Part shown: piece after piece, positions 1-7,073 of the stretch
Layout of the letters: every line of letters starts with the position of its first letter
Position numbering within the stretch: the stretch's first letter is position 1
NCBI GenBank assembly: GCA_004554555.1
Contig: SFLN01000044.1
Span: forward strand, 1 to 14,690
Direction of reading: 5' to 3'
Length of the DNA: 14,690 nucleotides
Source: [Eubacterium] saphenum
Lineage (GTDB): Bacteria > Bacillota > Clostridia > Oscillospirales > Ruminococcaceae
The notes under the pieces: model-generated
Database searches by the model: none
What the model saw: only the letters and a program-made list of their open reading frames with translations
What the model was told of the DNA's origin: nothing
Position numbers and translations under genes: made by a program

Positions 1-625
1 AATTCTCGATTTCCGGCTCGATATAATACAAAAAGCCGTCCATCGCCCCCGGTATCGTAAGCGAATAAATCGCCATTCCTATTGACATCAAAATAAGCAA
101 GGGCATCAGAATTTTGCTGATTTTCTCGATACCCTTCTCCACGCCGAGAAGCACGACAAGCGCTGTCAAAAACAGGAAAATCGCAAGACAGAGGATAGGC
201 TCGCCGATTTCACTGATGAAAGCGCCGAAGTATCCGTCAACCGCCGACGCCGCGCCTTGTCCCGTGATATAAACGCCGAGAAATTTCACAACCCAGCCGC
301 CGATTACGCAGTAATATGGGAAGATGATAATCGGCACAAGCGCCGCTATATAGCCGAGAAACGAGAATTTCTTGCTCAGCGCTTCGTACGCCTTTATACA
401 GCTTTTTCCCGTTTTTCTGCCTATCGCGACCTCGGTTATCATCAGCGCGAAGCCGAATGTTACCGCAAGAATTACATACACCAGCAGGAACATTCCGCCT
501 CCGTACTGCGCCGCAAGATACGGAAACCGCCACAAATTTCCCAAGCCGACCGCTGAACCCGCGGCTGCCAGGACAAATCCCAATCGGCTTGAAAAGCCGG
601 ATTTCGCTCTCTTTTCAGTATTCAT
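1..625 (-). CDS. Sodium-dependent transporter, NSS/SNF family (3' part beyond the left edge)
   Basis: This is the N-terminal 208 residues of a LeuT-fold sodium:solute symporter, an inner-membrane carrier that co-transports amino-acid-like substrates with Na+. The family hallmark is in the first membrane segment (residues about 15-38): GSAVGLGNLWRFPYL, the unwound TM1 that binds Na+ and substrate. Further hydrophobic segments lie near residues 44-66, 88-115, 146-164 and 170-190, matching TM2-TM5. Family members are usually about 440-510 residues, so more than half lies outside the window. The ATG at 623-625 is preceded by AAAGAGG five bases upstream, and this site overlaps the stop codon of the methyltransferase gene, so the two are co-transcribed and probably coupled. 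The substrate cannot be told from this part. Confidence 0.9.
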   Translation of the reverse strand, partial: MNTEKRAKSGFSSRLGFVLAAAGSAVGLGNLWRFPYLAAQYGGGMFLLVYVILAVTFGFALMITEVAIGRKTGKSCIKAYEALSKKFSFLGYIAALVPIIIFPYYCVIGGWVVKFLGVYITGQGAASAVDGYFGAFISEIGEPILCLAIFLFLTALVVLLGVEKGIEKISKILMPLLILMSIGMAIYSLTIPGAMDGFLYYIEPEIEN

Positions 626-635
626 AAAAACCTCT

Positions 636-1985
636 TTATCTATTTTTTTCAAGCAACGTCAAACATTCAACATGCGGCGTTCTCGGAAATAAATCAAACG
701 GCTGCACGATTTTCGGCTCGTAGCCCATTTCGTTCAACAATTTGCAGTCGCGCGCCGCTGTTGACGGGTTGCAGGAAATCATCACAATTCTTTTCGGGTT
801 CATCGCCGCGCAGGATTTCAGCGTTTCCTCGTTGCAGCCCTTTCTCGGCGGGTCGAGCAGAATTACGTCGGGTGAAATTCCCCGCTCGCAGAGCGTTTTT
901 GCGGCAACCTTCGCGTCCGCCGAGATAAACTCCGCGTTCGTTATCCCGCAGTTTAATGCGTTTTCACGAGCATTCTCCACAGCTTCGTCCACAATCTCCG
1001 CGCCGAGCAGCTTTTTCGCATTCTTCGCCATCGAAAGCCCCACTGCGCCTATCCCGCAGTACAAATCGAGGATTACGTCCGCTTTTCCCGCGAAATCCGC
1101 CGCGCGCCTGTACAGCTTTTCGGCAGCGTTTGTGTTGACCTGATAAAACGACTTCGGCGATATCTTCAGCAAAACGCCGCACATTTCATCGAAAATCTCC
1201 GCGCGCCCGAAGAGCAGAATTTCCTTTTCGCCGAGAATTACGTTGGTTTTTTCGGGATTTATGTTGAGCACAACTCCCGTTACCTCGGGAAATTTCTCCG
1301 AGATTTTTCTCGCAAGCGCCTTAAACTCGGGAACGTTTCGCCGTGCAACCAAAACGCAGCAAAGTCCGCCGTCCGCTTTGTTTGCGGCTTTTCTGAGGAA
1401 AATGTGCCGGAAAACTCCGTCGTGCTTTTCCTCGTTATACGCGGAAATTTTCAGCGCCGCCGCTTCTTTTACAATATATTCCGTGATTTTCGAGAATATT
1501 TCGGGCTGAAGCCTGCAGTCGCTCACGGGTATCAGCCGATGACTTCGCTGCGCAAAAAATCCCGCCGCGATTTTCCCGTCAACCTTTGCCACAGGCATCT
1601 GAAGCTTGTTTCGATAACGCTCGGCAGCGTCCCCGCACTCAATCGGCAAAAACTCGGGATTGAGTTTGCCAATCCTCTCAAACGCGTCGCGGACAATGCT
1701 TTCCTTTGCACGCAGCTCCGCGCTGTACTTGATGTGCCGAAACGCGCAGCCGCCGCATTTCCCGAAAACAGGGCAGTCATTTTCTATTCTGTCCTCGGAC
1801 GGCTTTATAATGCGCTCGATTTTCGCGTAAGCGTAGCTTTTGCAGTCCTTCAGCACCCGCGCTTCAATCTCATCGCCAACCGCCGCAAACGGCACAAAAA
1901 CTGCCTTTCCGTCAAAGCGTGCAATTCCGCTGCCCTCGGACGTTAGCCCCGTGATTTTAAGCGGGATTATTTCGTTTTTCTCCAT
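636..1985 (-). CDS. rlmD: 23S rRNA (uracil-5-)-methyltransferase, RlmD/RumA (TrmA) family
   Basis: A SAM-dependent RNA m5U methyltransferase of about 449 residues, normal for RumA/RlmD. In order: an N-terminal TRAM RNA-binding domain (about residues 5-60); an iron-sulfur cysteine set C71, C77, C80 (CPVFGKCGGC) plus C157; the SAM-binding loop LDLYCGIGAVG (about 306-316); LDPPRKG (about 377-383); the catalytic SCNPST with nucleophile C405; and PHVEC near the C-terminus with the proposed general base Glu. I chose the ATG at 1985, four bases after the prfB stop, with GGTGA inside the prfB end as a weak ribosome site. A GTG at 2000 would add five residues and overlap prfB by 11 bases. Family knowledge: in Bacillota one enzyme of this type (RlmCD) can modify both U747 and U1939, so the exact target is uncertain. 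It sits directly downstream of prfB, giving two translation-related genes in a row. Confidence 0.93.
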   Translation of the reverse strand: MEKNEIIPLKITGLTSEGSGIARFDGKAVFVPFAAVGDEIEARVLKDCKSYAYAKIERIIKPSEDRIENDCPVFGKCGGCAFRHIKYSAELRAKESIVRDAFERIGKLNPEFLPIECGDAAERYRNKLQMPVAKVDGKIAAGFFAQRSHRLIPVSDCRLQPEIFSKITEYIVKEAAALKISAYNEEKHDGVFRHIFLRKAANKADGGLCCVLVARRNVPEFKALARKISEKFPEVTGVVLNINPEKTNVILGEKEILLFGRAEIFDEMCGVLLKISPKSFYQVNTNAAEKLYRRAADFAGKADVILDLYCGIGAVGLSMAKNAKKLLGAEIVDEAVENARENALNCGITNAEFISADAKVAAKTLCERGISPDVILLDPPRKGCNEETLKSCAAMNPKRIVMISCNPSTAARDCKLLNEMGYEPKIVQPFDLFPRTPHVECLTLLEKNR

Positions 1986-1989
1986 AAAA

Positions 1990-3102
1990 TCAGATTTCAC
2001 CGAGGCTCTTCGCCTTGAGGAACGCGTTTATAAATCCGTCGATGTCTCCGTCCATAACCGCGTTTATGTTGCCGCTTTCAAAGCCCGTGCGGTGGTCTTT
2101 CGCGAGCGTGTACGGCATAAAGACGTATGAACGAATTTGGCTTCCCCACTCGATTTTGAGCTGTTCACCCTTGATATCGCTGATTTTGTCGAGGTGCTCC
2201 TGCTCCTTAATCTGAATGAGCTTCGACATCAGCATTTTCATTGCAAAATCTCTGTTCTGAACCTGCGAACGCTGCGTCTGGCAAGCCGTGACGATACCCG
2301 TCGGCTTGTGTATCAAACGAACCGCGGAGCTTGTCTTGTTGATGTGCTGACCGCCCGCGCCGCTTGCACGGTAAACTTCCATTTCAATATCTTCGGGACG
2401 GATTTCAACCGAAACGTCCTTCTCGATTTCCGGCATTACCTCGACAGACGCAAAGCTCGTGTGACGTCTTCCCGCCGCGTCAAACGGTGAAACGCGTACC
2501 AAACGGTGAACGCCGTGCTCGCTCTTGAGGAAACCGTAGGCGTTGTAGCCCTCGATGTGAATGGACGCGCTCTTGATGCCCGCCTCGTCGCCGTCAAGTA
2601 TGTCGAGAACCTCGGTCTTGAAGCCGTGTCTGTCCGCCCATTTTGTGTACATTCTCACCAGCATCGAAACCCAGTCCTGCGCTTCCGTGCCGCCTGCGCC
2701 CGCGTGGAAGGACAAAATCGCGTTGCAGCTGTCGTACTCGCCCTTGAGCAGCGTTCCGAGCTTCTGCTCCTCATAAGCGGTCTTGACAGCCTCGCCGAGC
2801 TGCTTAACCTCGTCCGCCATTGAGTCGTCGTTCTCTTCCTCGGCAAGCTCAATCATCGTCAAAACTTCCTCGCGGTCGTTTTTGAGCTTCTCGAAATCGC
2901 TGATAATCTGCTTGTAGCGTCCGATTTGCTGCATAACCGCGCCGGATTTTTCCGCGTCGTCCCAGAATTTTGGCTCGGTTGTCTTCATCTCAAGCTCGTC
3001 GAGCTTTATTTTTATCCCGTCAAGGTTCAGCGCGCCGCGAAGCTCCTCAAGCTGCGGTTCAAGCGCTTCCATAGCTAACCTTGTTTCATCATACTGTACC
3101 AT
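1990..3102 (-). CDS. prfB: Peptide chain release factor 2
   Basis: Class I release factor, 370 residues, which recognises UGA and UAA in the ribosomal A site and triggers peptide release. The anticodon-like tripeptide SPF is at residues 205-207 (RF1 would have PxT-type residues). The universal GGQ is at 250-252 within GAGGQHINKTSSAVR and reaches the peptidyl transferase centre. The N-terminal helical domain spans about residues 1-110. ATG 3100-3102 is preceded by AAAGGGG at good spacing. Many bacteria carry an in-frame UGA near codon 26 that needs a +1 frameshift. Here the frame is open and the spot reads CTT GAC (codons 27-28, 3024-3019), as if the T of CTTTGAC were missing. The gene itself ends in TGA. 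First gene of the prfB-rlmD-NSS operon. Confidence 0.97.
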   Translation of the reverse strand: MVQYDETRLAMEALEPQLEELRGALNLDGIKIKLDELEMKTTEPKFWDDAEKSGAVMQQIGRYKQIISDFEKLKNDREEVLTMIELAEEENDDSMADEVKQLGEAVKTAYEEQKLGTLLKGEYDSCNAILSFHAGAGGTEAQDWVSMLVRMYTKWADRHGFKTEVLDILDGDEAGIKSASIHIEGYNAYGFLKSEHGVHRLVRVSPFDAAGRRHTSFASVEVMPEIEKDVSVEIRPEDIEMEVYRASGAGGQHINKTSSAVRLIHKPTGIVTACQTQRSQVQNRDFAMKMLMSKLIQIKEQEHLDKISDIKGEQLKIEWGSQIRSYVFMPYTLAKDHRTGFESGNINAVMDGDIDGFINAFLKAKSLGEI

Positions 3103-3130
3103 AAAAATCCCCTTTCACATAGTTATTTTT

Positions 3131-3159
3131 ATTATACCATAATTATACTGTTTTGTCAA
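3131..3159 (-). promoter_or_regulatory. Sigma-A promoter for prfB operon
   Basis: On the minus strand, TTGACA (3159-3154), a 17-base spacer and TATAAT (3136-3131) match the consensus fully. A TG one base before the -10 box makes it an extended -10 promoter. Transcription should begin near 3124, leaving a leader of about 20 bases with the AAAGGGG ribosome site. The -35 box is one base from that of the divergent aguA promoter. Confidence 0.85.
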
Positions 3160-3160
3160 C

Positions 3161-3189
3161 TTGATTTTTAGGCAAAGATATGATATAAT
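3161..3189 (+). promoter_or_regulatory. Sigma-A promoter for aguA
   Basis: TTGATT (3161-3166), a 17-base spacer and TATAAT (3184-3189), with TG at 3181-3182 giving an extended -10. The segment TGATATAATGAATT (3181-3194) recurs exactly at the cyclase-aguB promoter (10858-10871). Expected start near 3196, leader about 35 bases. Confidence 0.8.
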
Positions 3190-3231
3190 GAATTCCGGAC
3201 AATTTTATATTAACCACAAAAGGAAGAAATT

Positions 3232-4326
3232 ATGAAAGTTTTGAACACCATTCCCCGCGACGACGGTTTTTATATGCCTGCGGAATTTTCGGAGCACTCC
3301 GGCTGTATCCTGATTTTCCCTGAGAGAAGCGACTCGTGGGCTTACGGCGGCTACAAAGCGCGCAAAGCCTTCGCCGAGGTTTGCAAGGCTATCGCCAAAA
3401 GCGAGAAAGTCACCGTCTGCGCGTCCTTTGAGCAGTACGAAAACGCGCGCGTTTTGCTCCCCGAGAACATTCGCGTTGTCGAAATGTCCAGCAACGACTC
3501 CTGGGCACGGGACTACGCGCCGACCTTTGTCACAAACGACAAGGAAATTCGCGGTATAAACTGGAGCTTCAACGCATGGGGCGGGCTTGAAAACGGGCTT
3601 TATTTCCCGTGGGACAAGGACGACAAAATGGCGAGAAAGCTCTGCGACTTGTTTGACGTCGATATGTACGATATGAGCGGGTTTGTCCTCGAAGGCGGCT
3701 CAATCCACACGGACGGCGAAGGCACGCTGATTACAACCGAGGCTTGCCTTTTGAGCAAAGGCAGAAATCCCGAGCTCACCAAAGCCGAAATTGAAGAAAA
3801 ACTCGCCGAGTGTCTTGGGATTACAAAAGTAATCTGGCTGAAGAACGGCATTTTCCACGACGAAACCGACGAGCACGTCGATAATATCTGCGCGTTTGTG
3901 AAGCCCGGCGAGGTTGTTCTCGCGTGGACCGATGACGAAAATGACCCGCAGTACGCGCTCTCGAAGAGCTGTCTTGACATTCTCGAAAACTCAACCGACG
4001 CGAAAGGGCGCAAAATCAAGGTTCACAAGCTGTATCTCCCGAAGCCGATTTATGTGACCGAGGAGGAGTGCGGCGGGCTTGATACAATGGATTTCGAGCC
4101 GACAAGAACCGTTGGCGAGCGTCTTGCCGCGTCCTACGTCAATTTTTACATCGCGAACAAAGCGATTGTTATGCCGTTTTTCGGTGACGAAAACGATGAA
4201 CACGCGCGGAAAACTCTCGCGGAGCTGTTCCCCGAGCGCGAAATTATCCCGATTTACGCGCGCGATATTCTGACGGGCGGCGGCAATATCCACTGCATTA
4301 CCCAGCAAATTCCCGCTGTAAAATAA
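3232..4326 (+). CDS. aguA: Agmatine deiminase (agmatine iminohydrolase)
   Basis: Cytoplasmic enzyme of the guanidino-group-modifying (PAD-like) superfamily that hydrolyses agmatine to N-carbamoylputrescine and ammonia. At 364 residues it has the family's usual length. Visible active-site elements: WARD with D94 (substrate guanidinium contact), NAWGG (114-118), EGGSIHTDGEGT (154-165), the DEHVDN box with H215 and D217, and the C-terminal GGGNIHC with nucleophile C355. ATG 3232 follows AAGGAAG. It is a single-gene unit, with a promoter at 3161-3189 and a terminator right after the stop. Its pathway partner aguB is at 12635-13507, in a separate operon. Bacterial peptidylarginine deiminases share this fold, but the length and motif set favour agmatine deiminase, and the presence of aguB nearby supports that. 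Confidence 0.93.
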   Translation: MKVLNTIPRDDGFYMPAEFSEHSGCILIFPERSDSWAYGGYKARKAFAEVCKAIAKSEKVTVCASFEQYENARVLLPENIRVVEMSSNDSWARDYAPTFVTNDKEIRGINWSFNAWGGLENGLYFPWDKDDKMARKLCDLFDVDMYDMSGFVLEGGSIHTDGEGTLITTEACLLSKGRNPELTKAEIEEKLAECLGITKVIWLKNGIFHDETDEHVDNICAFVKPGEVVLAWTDDENDPQYALSKSCLDILENSTDAKGRKIKVHKLYLPKPIYVTEEECGGLDTMDFEPTRTVGERLAASYVNFYIANKAIVMPFFGDENDEHARKTLAELFPEREIIPIYARDILTGGGNIHCITQQIPAVK

Positions 4327-4331
4327 ACGAA

Positions 4332-4367
4332 GGGCAAAGCCGAAAACTCGGTTTTGCCCGTTTTTTT
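4332..4367 (+). terminator. Rho-independent terminator after aguA (probably bidirectional)
   Basis: A 12-pair stem (4332-4343 with 4348-4359, one G-U pair), a 4-base AAAC loop, then G and seven T (4361-4367). It lies 5 bases past the aguA stop and overlaps the last codon of the convergent GNAT gene. On the minus strand the same hairpin is followed by TTCGTTTATTTT, a weaker T-rich tail, so it may serve both genes. Confidence 0.9.
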
Positions 4368-4812
4368 ATTCACCGAAAATCATCGGTGTAAATCGCACGC
4401 CCGTGACCGTTTGCTCGGTGTCGGTTGCGCGAAAGCCCAGATGCTCGTATATCGGGACAGCGTAGGGCGAGGAATTTACGGTAATCGCGCGGTTCGGGCA
4501 CTCGCGCTTCACCGCCTCAAACAACATTCTCCCGTATCCCTTGCCGTGGCAGTCCGCTTTGACGAAAAATCCGCCGAGATGGCAAGGCTCACGAACTGAA
4601 ATCGTCCCGACAAGCCGGCCGTCCTCAAACGCGCCGAACCAGTCAAGCGAAGCCGCGCGCTTCTTGTCGTCAAGCGACTCTCTGAACGTGCGCACGCCCT
4701 CCTCGCTGTACTCGGGCGCTTCAAACTGCAGGAAAACCTCCCAGCTCAAGTCAATCGCCTCGGCGATTTCTTTTCCCGATATTCTGCGGATTTCTATGTT
4801 TTTTGACTGCAT
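4366..4812 (-). CDS. GNAT family N-acetyltransferase
   Basis: A 148-residue acetyltransferase of the GNAT fold using acetyl-CoA. Motif A is visible as CHGKGYGRMLFEAV (about residues 88-101 of the ATG form), the pyrophosphate-binding loop, preceded by the beta4 strand HLGGFFVKAD. The C-terminal YEHLGFR is the usual motif B element. The substrate cannot be read from sequence; single-domain members act on small amines, antibiotics or protein N-termini. I chose ATG 4812 over GTG 4821 because a perfect GAGGTG site (4819-4824) lies six bases before the ATG and the GTG would sit inside it. It starts 18 bases after the lipid kinase stop, so it is the last gene of the plsC operon. Role in lipid metabolism is not shown. 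Confidence 0.87.
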   Translation of the reverse strand: MQSKNIEIRRISGKEIAEAIDLSWEVFLQFEAPEYSEEGVRTFRESLDDKKRAASLDWFGAFEDGRLVGTISVREPCHLGGFFVKADCHGKGYGRMLFEAVKRECPNRAITVNSSPYAVPIYEHLGFRATDTEQTVTGVRFTPMIFGE

Positions 4813-4818
4813 ATTATT

Positions 4819-4824
4819 CACCTC
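4819..4824 (-). promoter_or_regulatory. Ribosome binding site that fixes the GNAT start
   Basis: GAGGTG on the minus strand, six bases upstream of ATG 4812. It overlaps the alternative GTG at 4821, which is why the shorter protein is preferred. Confidence 0.8.
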
Positions 4825-4830
4825 AAAAAA

Positions 4831-5691
4831 TCACTTTGCCTCTGCAAGCTCCTTGGCTTTCTCCGCGGCAGCCGAGCTTTTTATAACGTAGCTCTCGACA
4901 TTTTTTATCGTTTCGCCGTCAACCTGAAGCGCGGTCGGGCGGTCAAATTTCACCTCGATTGTGTGTCCCGTGAGGATTTCAACCATTTCCGTGTGCTTGA
5001 CGTGTTCACCCTTGAAAATTGACGGGAAAACAACCAGCGTTTTGAGCTTGCCCGAGCCGTGCATAATCACAACCGACAGCTTTCTCTCCGCGTTCAGCCT
5101 GTCCTGCTCGGGAGCAATGCACATTCCCCCGCCGTAATATCTGCCGTTCATCGCGGGCGCAAGCCAAACCTTCTTGAATTTGTGCTCCTTGCCGTCAACA
5201 GTTACCGTGGCATTTGCGGGCTTGAAATGAAACAGCAGTCCCTTAATCGCTATGGACGTGTAGTTAATCTCCTTGCCGGGATTTTTCGCGCGCTGTTCAT
5301 CGCCAACCTCGCAGCAATACCCGTCAATTCCGTATCCGACGCCGTTCAACACCTTGTAGCTCTTCCCCTTGACCTCAACCGTCGGGAGATTTTTGAGATA
5401 AGGGTTGAGCAGAACAACGCCGTTTTCGCCGATATCACGGGTGAAATCGTTGCCCGAACCCGCGGCATAATAATAGATATCGCGCTCCGGCTCACCGAAT
5501 GTGTTGACAAGATGGCTGATTGTGCCGTCGCCGCCGCAAATCACAATTTTGTCCTCGGCGGGGATATCGGAAATCTTCGTTTCGCGGATATCCTTGAACG
5601 AAATCTGCTCGTCGAGAACCTCCGCGAGCTTTGCCGCGTTTTCACGTCCGCGACCGTTGCTTGCAAGCGGATTGTAAAGTGCTGTTGTCAT
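4831..5691 (-). CDS. Diacylglycerol kinase family (DagK/YegS-like) lipid kinase
   Basis: A soluble or membrane-associated lipid kinase of 286 residues that transfers phosphate from ATP to diacylglycerol or a related lipid. Family motifs appear in order: NPLASNGRG (7-15), nucleotide-binding GGDGT (53-57), GSGND (78-82), GYGIDG (119-124), the YYGGGM...AP segment (185-194), and LQVDGE (255-260) near the C-terminus. ATG 5691 is preceded by GGAGGG. Upstream in the same operon is plsC, which also makes phosphatidic acid, so the operon has two routes to the same phospholipid precursor. Recycling diacylglycerol released during lipoteichoic acid or osmoregulated glycan synthesis is the usual role of DgkB in Gram-positives, but substrate specificity here is inferred. 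It could instead act on another lipid, such as undecaprenol or sphingosine-like compounds. Confidence 0.9.
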   Translation of the reverse strand: MTTALYNPLASNGRGRENAAKLAEVLDEQISFKDIRETKISDIPAEDKIVICGGDGTISHLVNTFGEPERDIYYYAAGSGNDFTRDIGENGVVLLNPYLKNLPTVEVKGKSYKVLNGVGYGIDGYCCEVGDEQRAKNPGKEINYTSIAIKGLLFHFKPANATVTVDGKEHKFKKVWLAPAMNGRYYGGGMCIAPEQDRLNAERKLSVVIMHGSGKLKTLVVFPSIFKGEHVKHTEMVEILTGHTIEVKFDRPTALQVDGETIKNVESYVIKSSAAAEKAKELAEAK

Positions 5692-5737
5692 ATAAATTCC
5701 CTCCGTTTTATGTAATTTTTATTTTTAATTTCTGAAA

Positions 5738-6123
5738 CTAACCGCAGTCTATGCCTGTATCATTGATAATCTCATAATCATCGCCCAGCAGTTCACAGAG
5801 CTTTTTATACACAAATCTGACCGCATCATAAAATTTATGTTCGTCTTCTTTGCTGTCAAAGCCTTTGTAGGAAAATTCGTACTCATTGTTGATAAACAAT
5901 TTGGAGTATTCTTCGTTAATATAGTCGGACATTTTTTCCAACTCAATTTGACCCAACAATCTGTCCTCACGATTTTTTTTATTTTATGAGTGCCATCAAG
6001 CAAATAAATATCATCTGCAAAATATCCATCGCTTCTTATCCTTACGGGCGCAGAAATTTGTCCTTCTTCACGAATCCACACAAAGTAGGCACCATAATCA
6101 AAGAAGAGCCTTAACACTCTCAT
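5738..6123 (-). CDS. Small acidic protein of unknown function, frame split at an A8 run (slippage site or frameshift)
   Basis: I do not recognise this gene. An ATG at 6121-6123 with a strong GGAGGA site begins a good coding frame (MRVLRLFFDYGAYFVW..., residues 1-50) that reaches a run of eight A on the coding strand (5980-5973). The continuation that looks like real protein (NREDRLLGQIELEKMSDY, acidic, ending ...GIDCG) is in the -1 frame and stops at 5738. Joined by a -1 slip, the product is 128 residues. Unslipped, translation runs to 5749 through a Lys/Thr/Asn/Ser-rich stretch that looks non-coding. The heptamer A-AAA-AAA is positioned exactly as a -1 slippery site, and A8 also suits polymerase slippage. 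A one-base assembly error or a real inactivating deletion are the plain alternatives. The gene is visibly more AT-rich than plsC and dagK on either side, suggesting separate acquisition. No membrane segment or known motif is seen. Confidence 0.6.
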
Positions 6124-6185
6124 TTTATAAAGTCCTCCAATTTTCTCGGGTTAACCTAACAGTGTCACCGAAAAAATTTTGCCCG

Positions 6186-6974
6186 TCAATTCCCTGCAAG
6201 AAATCCCGCAATCTTCTCCCGCACCAGCTCCGACAGCTCCACGGATTTGTGTCCCTCGGGGCTTAACACCTCGATTATATCGAAATGAACCTCCGTGCTG
6301 AGCCACGGCGTGCGCTCATGAGCCTGCTTTGTTCCGCGAATTGCCGCGACAACAATCGGGCAGCCCGTTTTCAGTGCGATTTTAAAGCAGCCCGCGTGAA
6401 ATTTCCCGAGTGTTTTCCCGTCACCGCGCGTTCCCTCGGGAAAAACGCCCACCGACAGCGCGCCCCGCTTTATGTAATCCTCCGCAAGCTCCACCGCGCC
6501 TTTTCCCGCTTTCAGGCTCTTGCGGTCAATCGGCATATAACAGCACCGCGTTATCGTTCTGCCGACAATCGGTATCTTGAAAATCGACTGCTTTGTGATA
6601 TACGCCATCGCTCGCGGCTTCAGCGCAAGGCACTGCACCATATTATCCAGCTGCGACAGGTGATTTGACACCAGCAAAAACGGCTCGTCGGGCAGCTTCT
6701 CCAGACCGCTCGTCTTTATTTTCAACCGCGCGCCCTCGCAGATGTACGCGTAGCCGAAATTCAGCATTTTGCTGTAAAACTTTGACGGCTTCTCGTAGAC
6801 CTTGTTCTTGTTGATGAAAAGCGACAAAATCCACAAAATCCCCCAAAGCAAGAGGTTGAGCGCGAGAGTTATTCCGCAGAAAATCGGGAAAAGCAGCGGG
6901 AAAATTCTGAAAATCGCACAGAGGGTTATCGCACCTGCCGCGCTTATTGCCATAGAAATCGCAATCGGACGCAT
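6186..6974 (-). CDS. plsC: 1-acyl-sn-glycerol-3-phosphate acyltransferase
   Basis: A membrane-bound acyltransferase of 262 residues that adds the second fatty acyl chain to lysophosphatidic acid, giving phosphatidic acid. The catalytic NHxxxxD box is N104-D110 (NHLSQLD) and the glycerophosphate-binding FPEGTR is 178-183; MPIDR (147-151) matches motif II. The N-terminal 55 residues are strongly hydrophobic with one or two membrane segments, longer than in the smallest PlsC proteins. ATG 6974 follows AGGAGA. It has its own promoter (7001-7029), since a terminator closes the operon upstream, and it leads the plsC - unknown - lipid kinase - GNAT operon. The phosphatidic acid made here would feed CDP-diacylglycerol and then PgsA, whose gene end lies at the right edge. 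Confidence 0.92.
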   Translation of the reverse strand: MRPIAISMAISAAGAITLCAIFRIFPLLFPIFCGITLALNLLLWGILWILSLFINKNKVYEKPSKFYSKMLNFGYAYICEGARLKIKTSGLEKLPDEPFLLVSNHLSQLDNMVQCLALKPRAMAYITKQSIFKIPIVGRTITRCCYMPIDRKSLKAGKGAVELAEDYIKRGALSVGVFPEGTRGDGKTLGKFHAGCFKIALKTGCPIVVAAIRGTKQAHERTPWLSTEVHFDIIEVLSPEGHKSVELSELVREKIAGFLAGN

Positions 6975-7000
6975 ATTTTTCTCCTAAACGTTTTTCTTTC

Positions 7001-7029
7001 ATTATAACATTTTTCGACAATTTTTGCAA
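7001..7029 (-). promoter_or_regulatory. Sigma-A promoter for plsC operon
   Basis: On the minus strand, TTGCAA (7029-7024), a 17-base spacer and TATAAT (7006-7001), with TG one base before the -10 box. The -35 box is weak (4 of 6), which the extended -10 would compensate. It lies between the upstream terminator and the plsC ribosome site. Confidence 0.75.
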
Positions 7030-7038
7030 TAGTTTTAC

Positions 7039-7070
7039 AAAAAAGAACCGCCGGATTTCTCCGACGGCTC
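7039..7070 (-). terminator. Rho-independent terminator of the ABC importer-EamA operon
   Basis: On the minus strand an 11-pair stem (7070-7060 with 7055-7045, two G-U pairs) closes a GAAA tetraloop and is followed by six T (7044-7039). The two mismatches on the plus strand become G-U pairs only in minus-strand RNA, so it is specific to that direction. It begins 3 bases past the EamA stop codon. Confidence 0.9.
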
Positions 7071-7073
7071 GAT

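Noticed and set aside
1404..1946. Plus-strand open frame within rlmD
   Set aside because: Antisense shadow of a gene with complete RumA motifs; composition is not protein-like.
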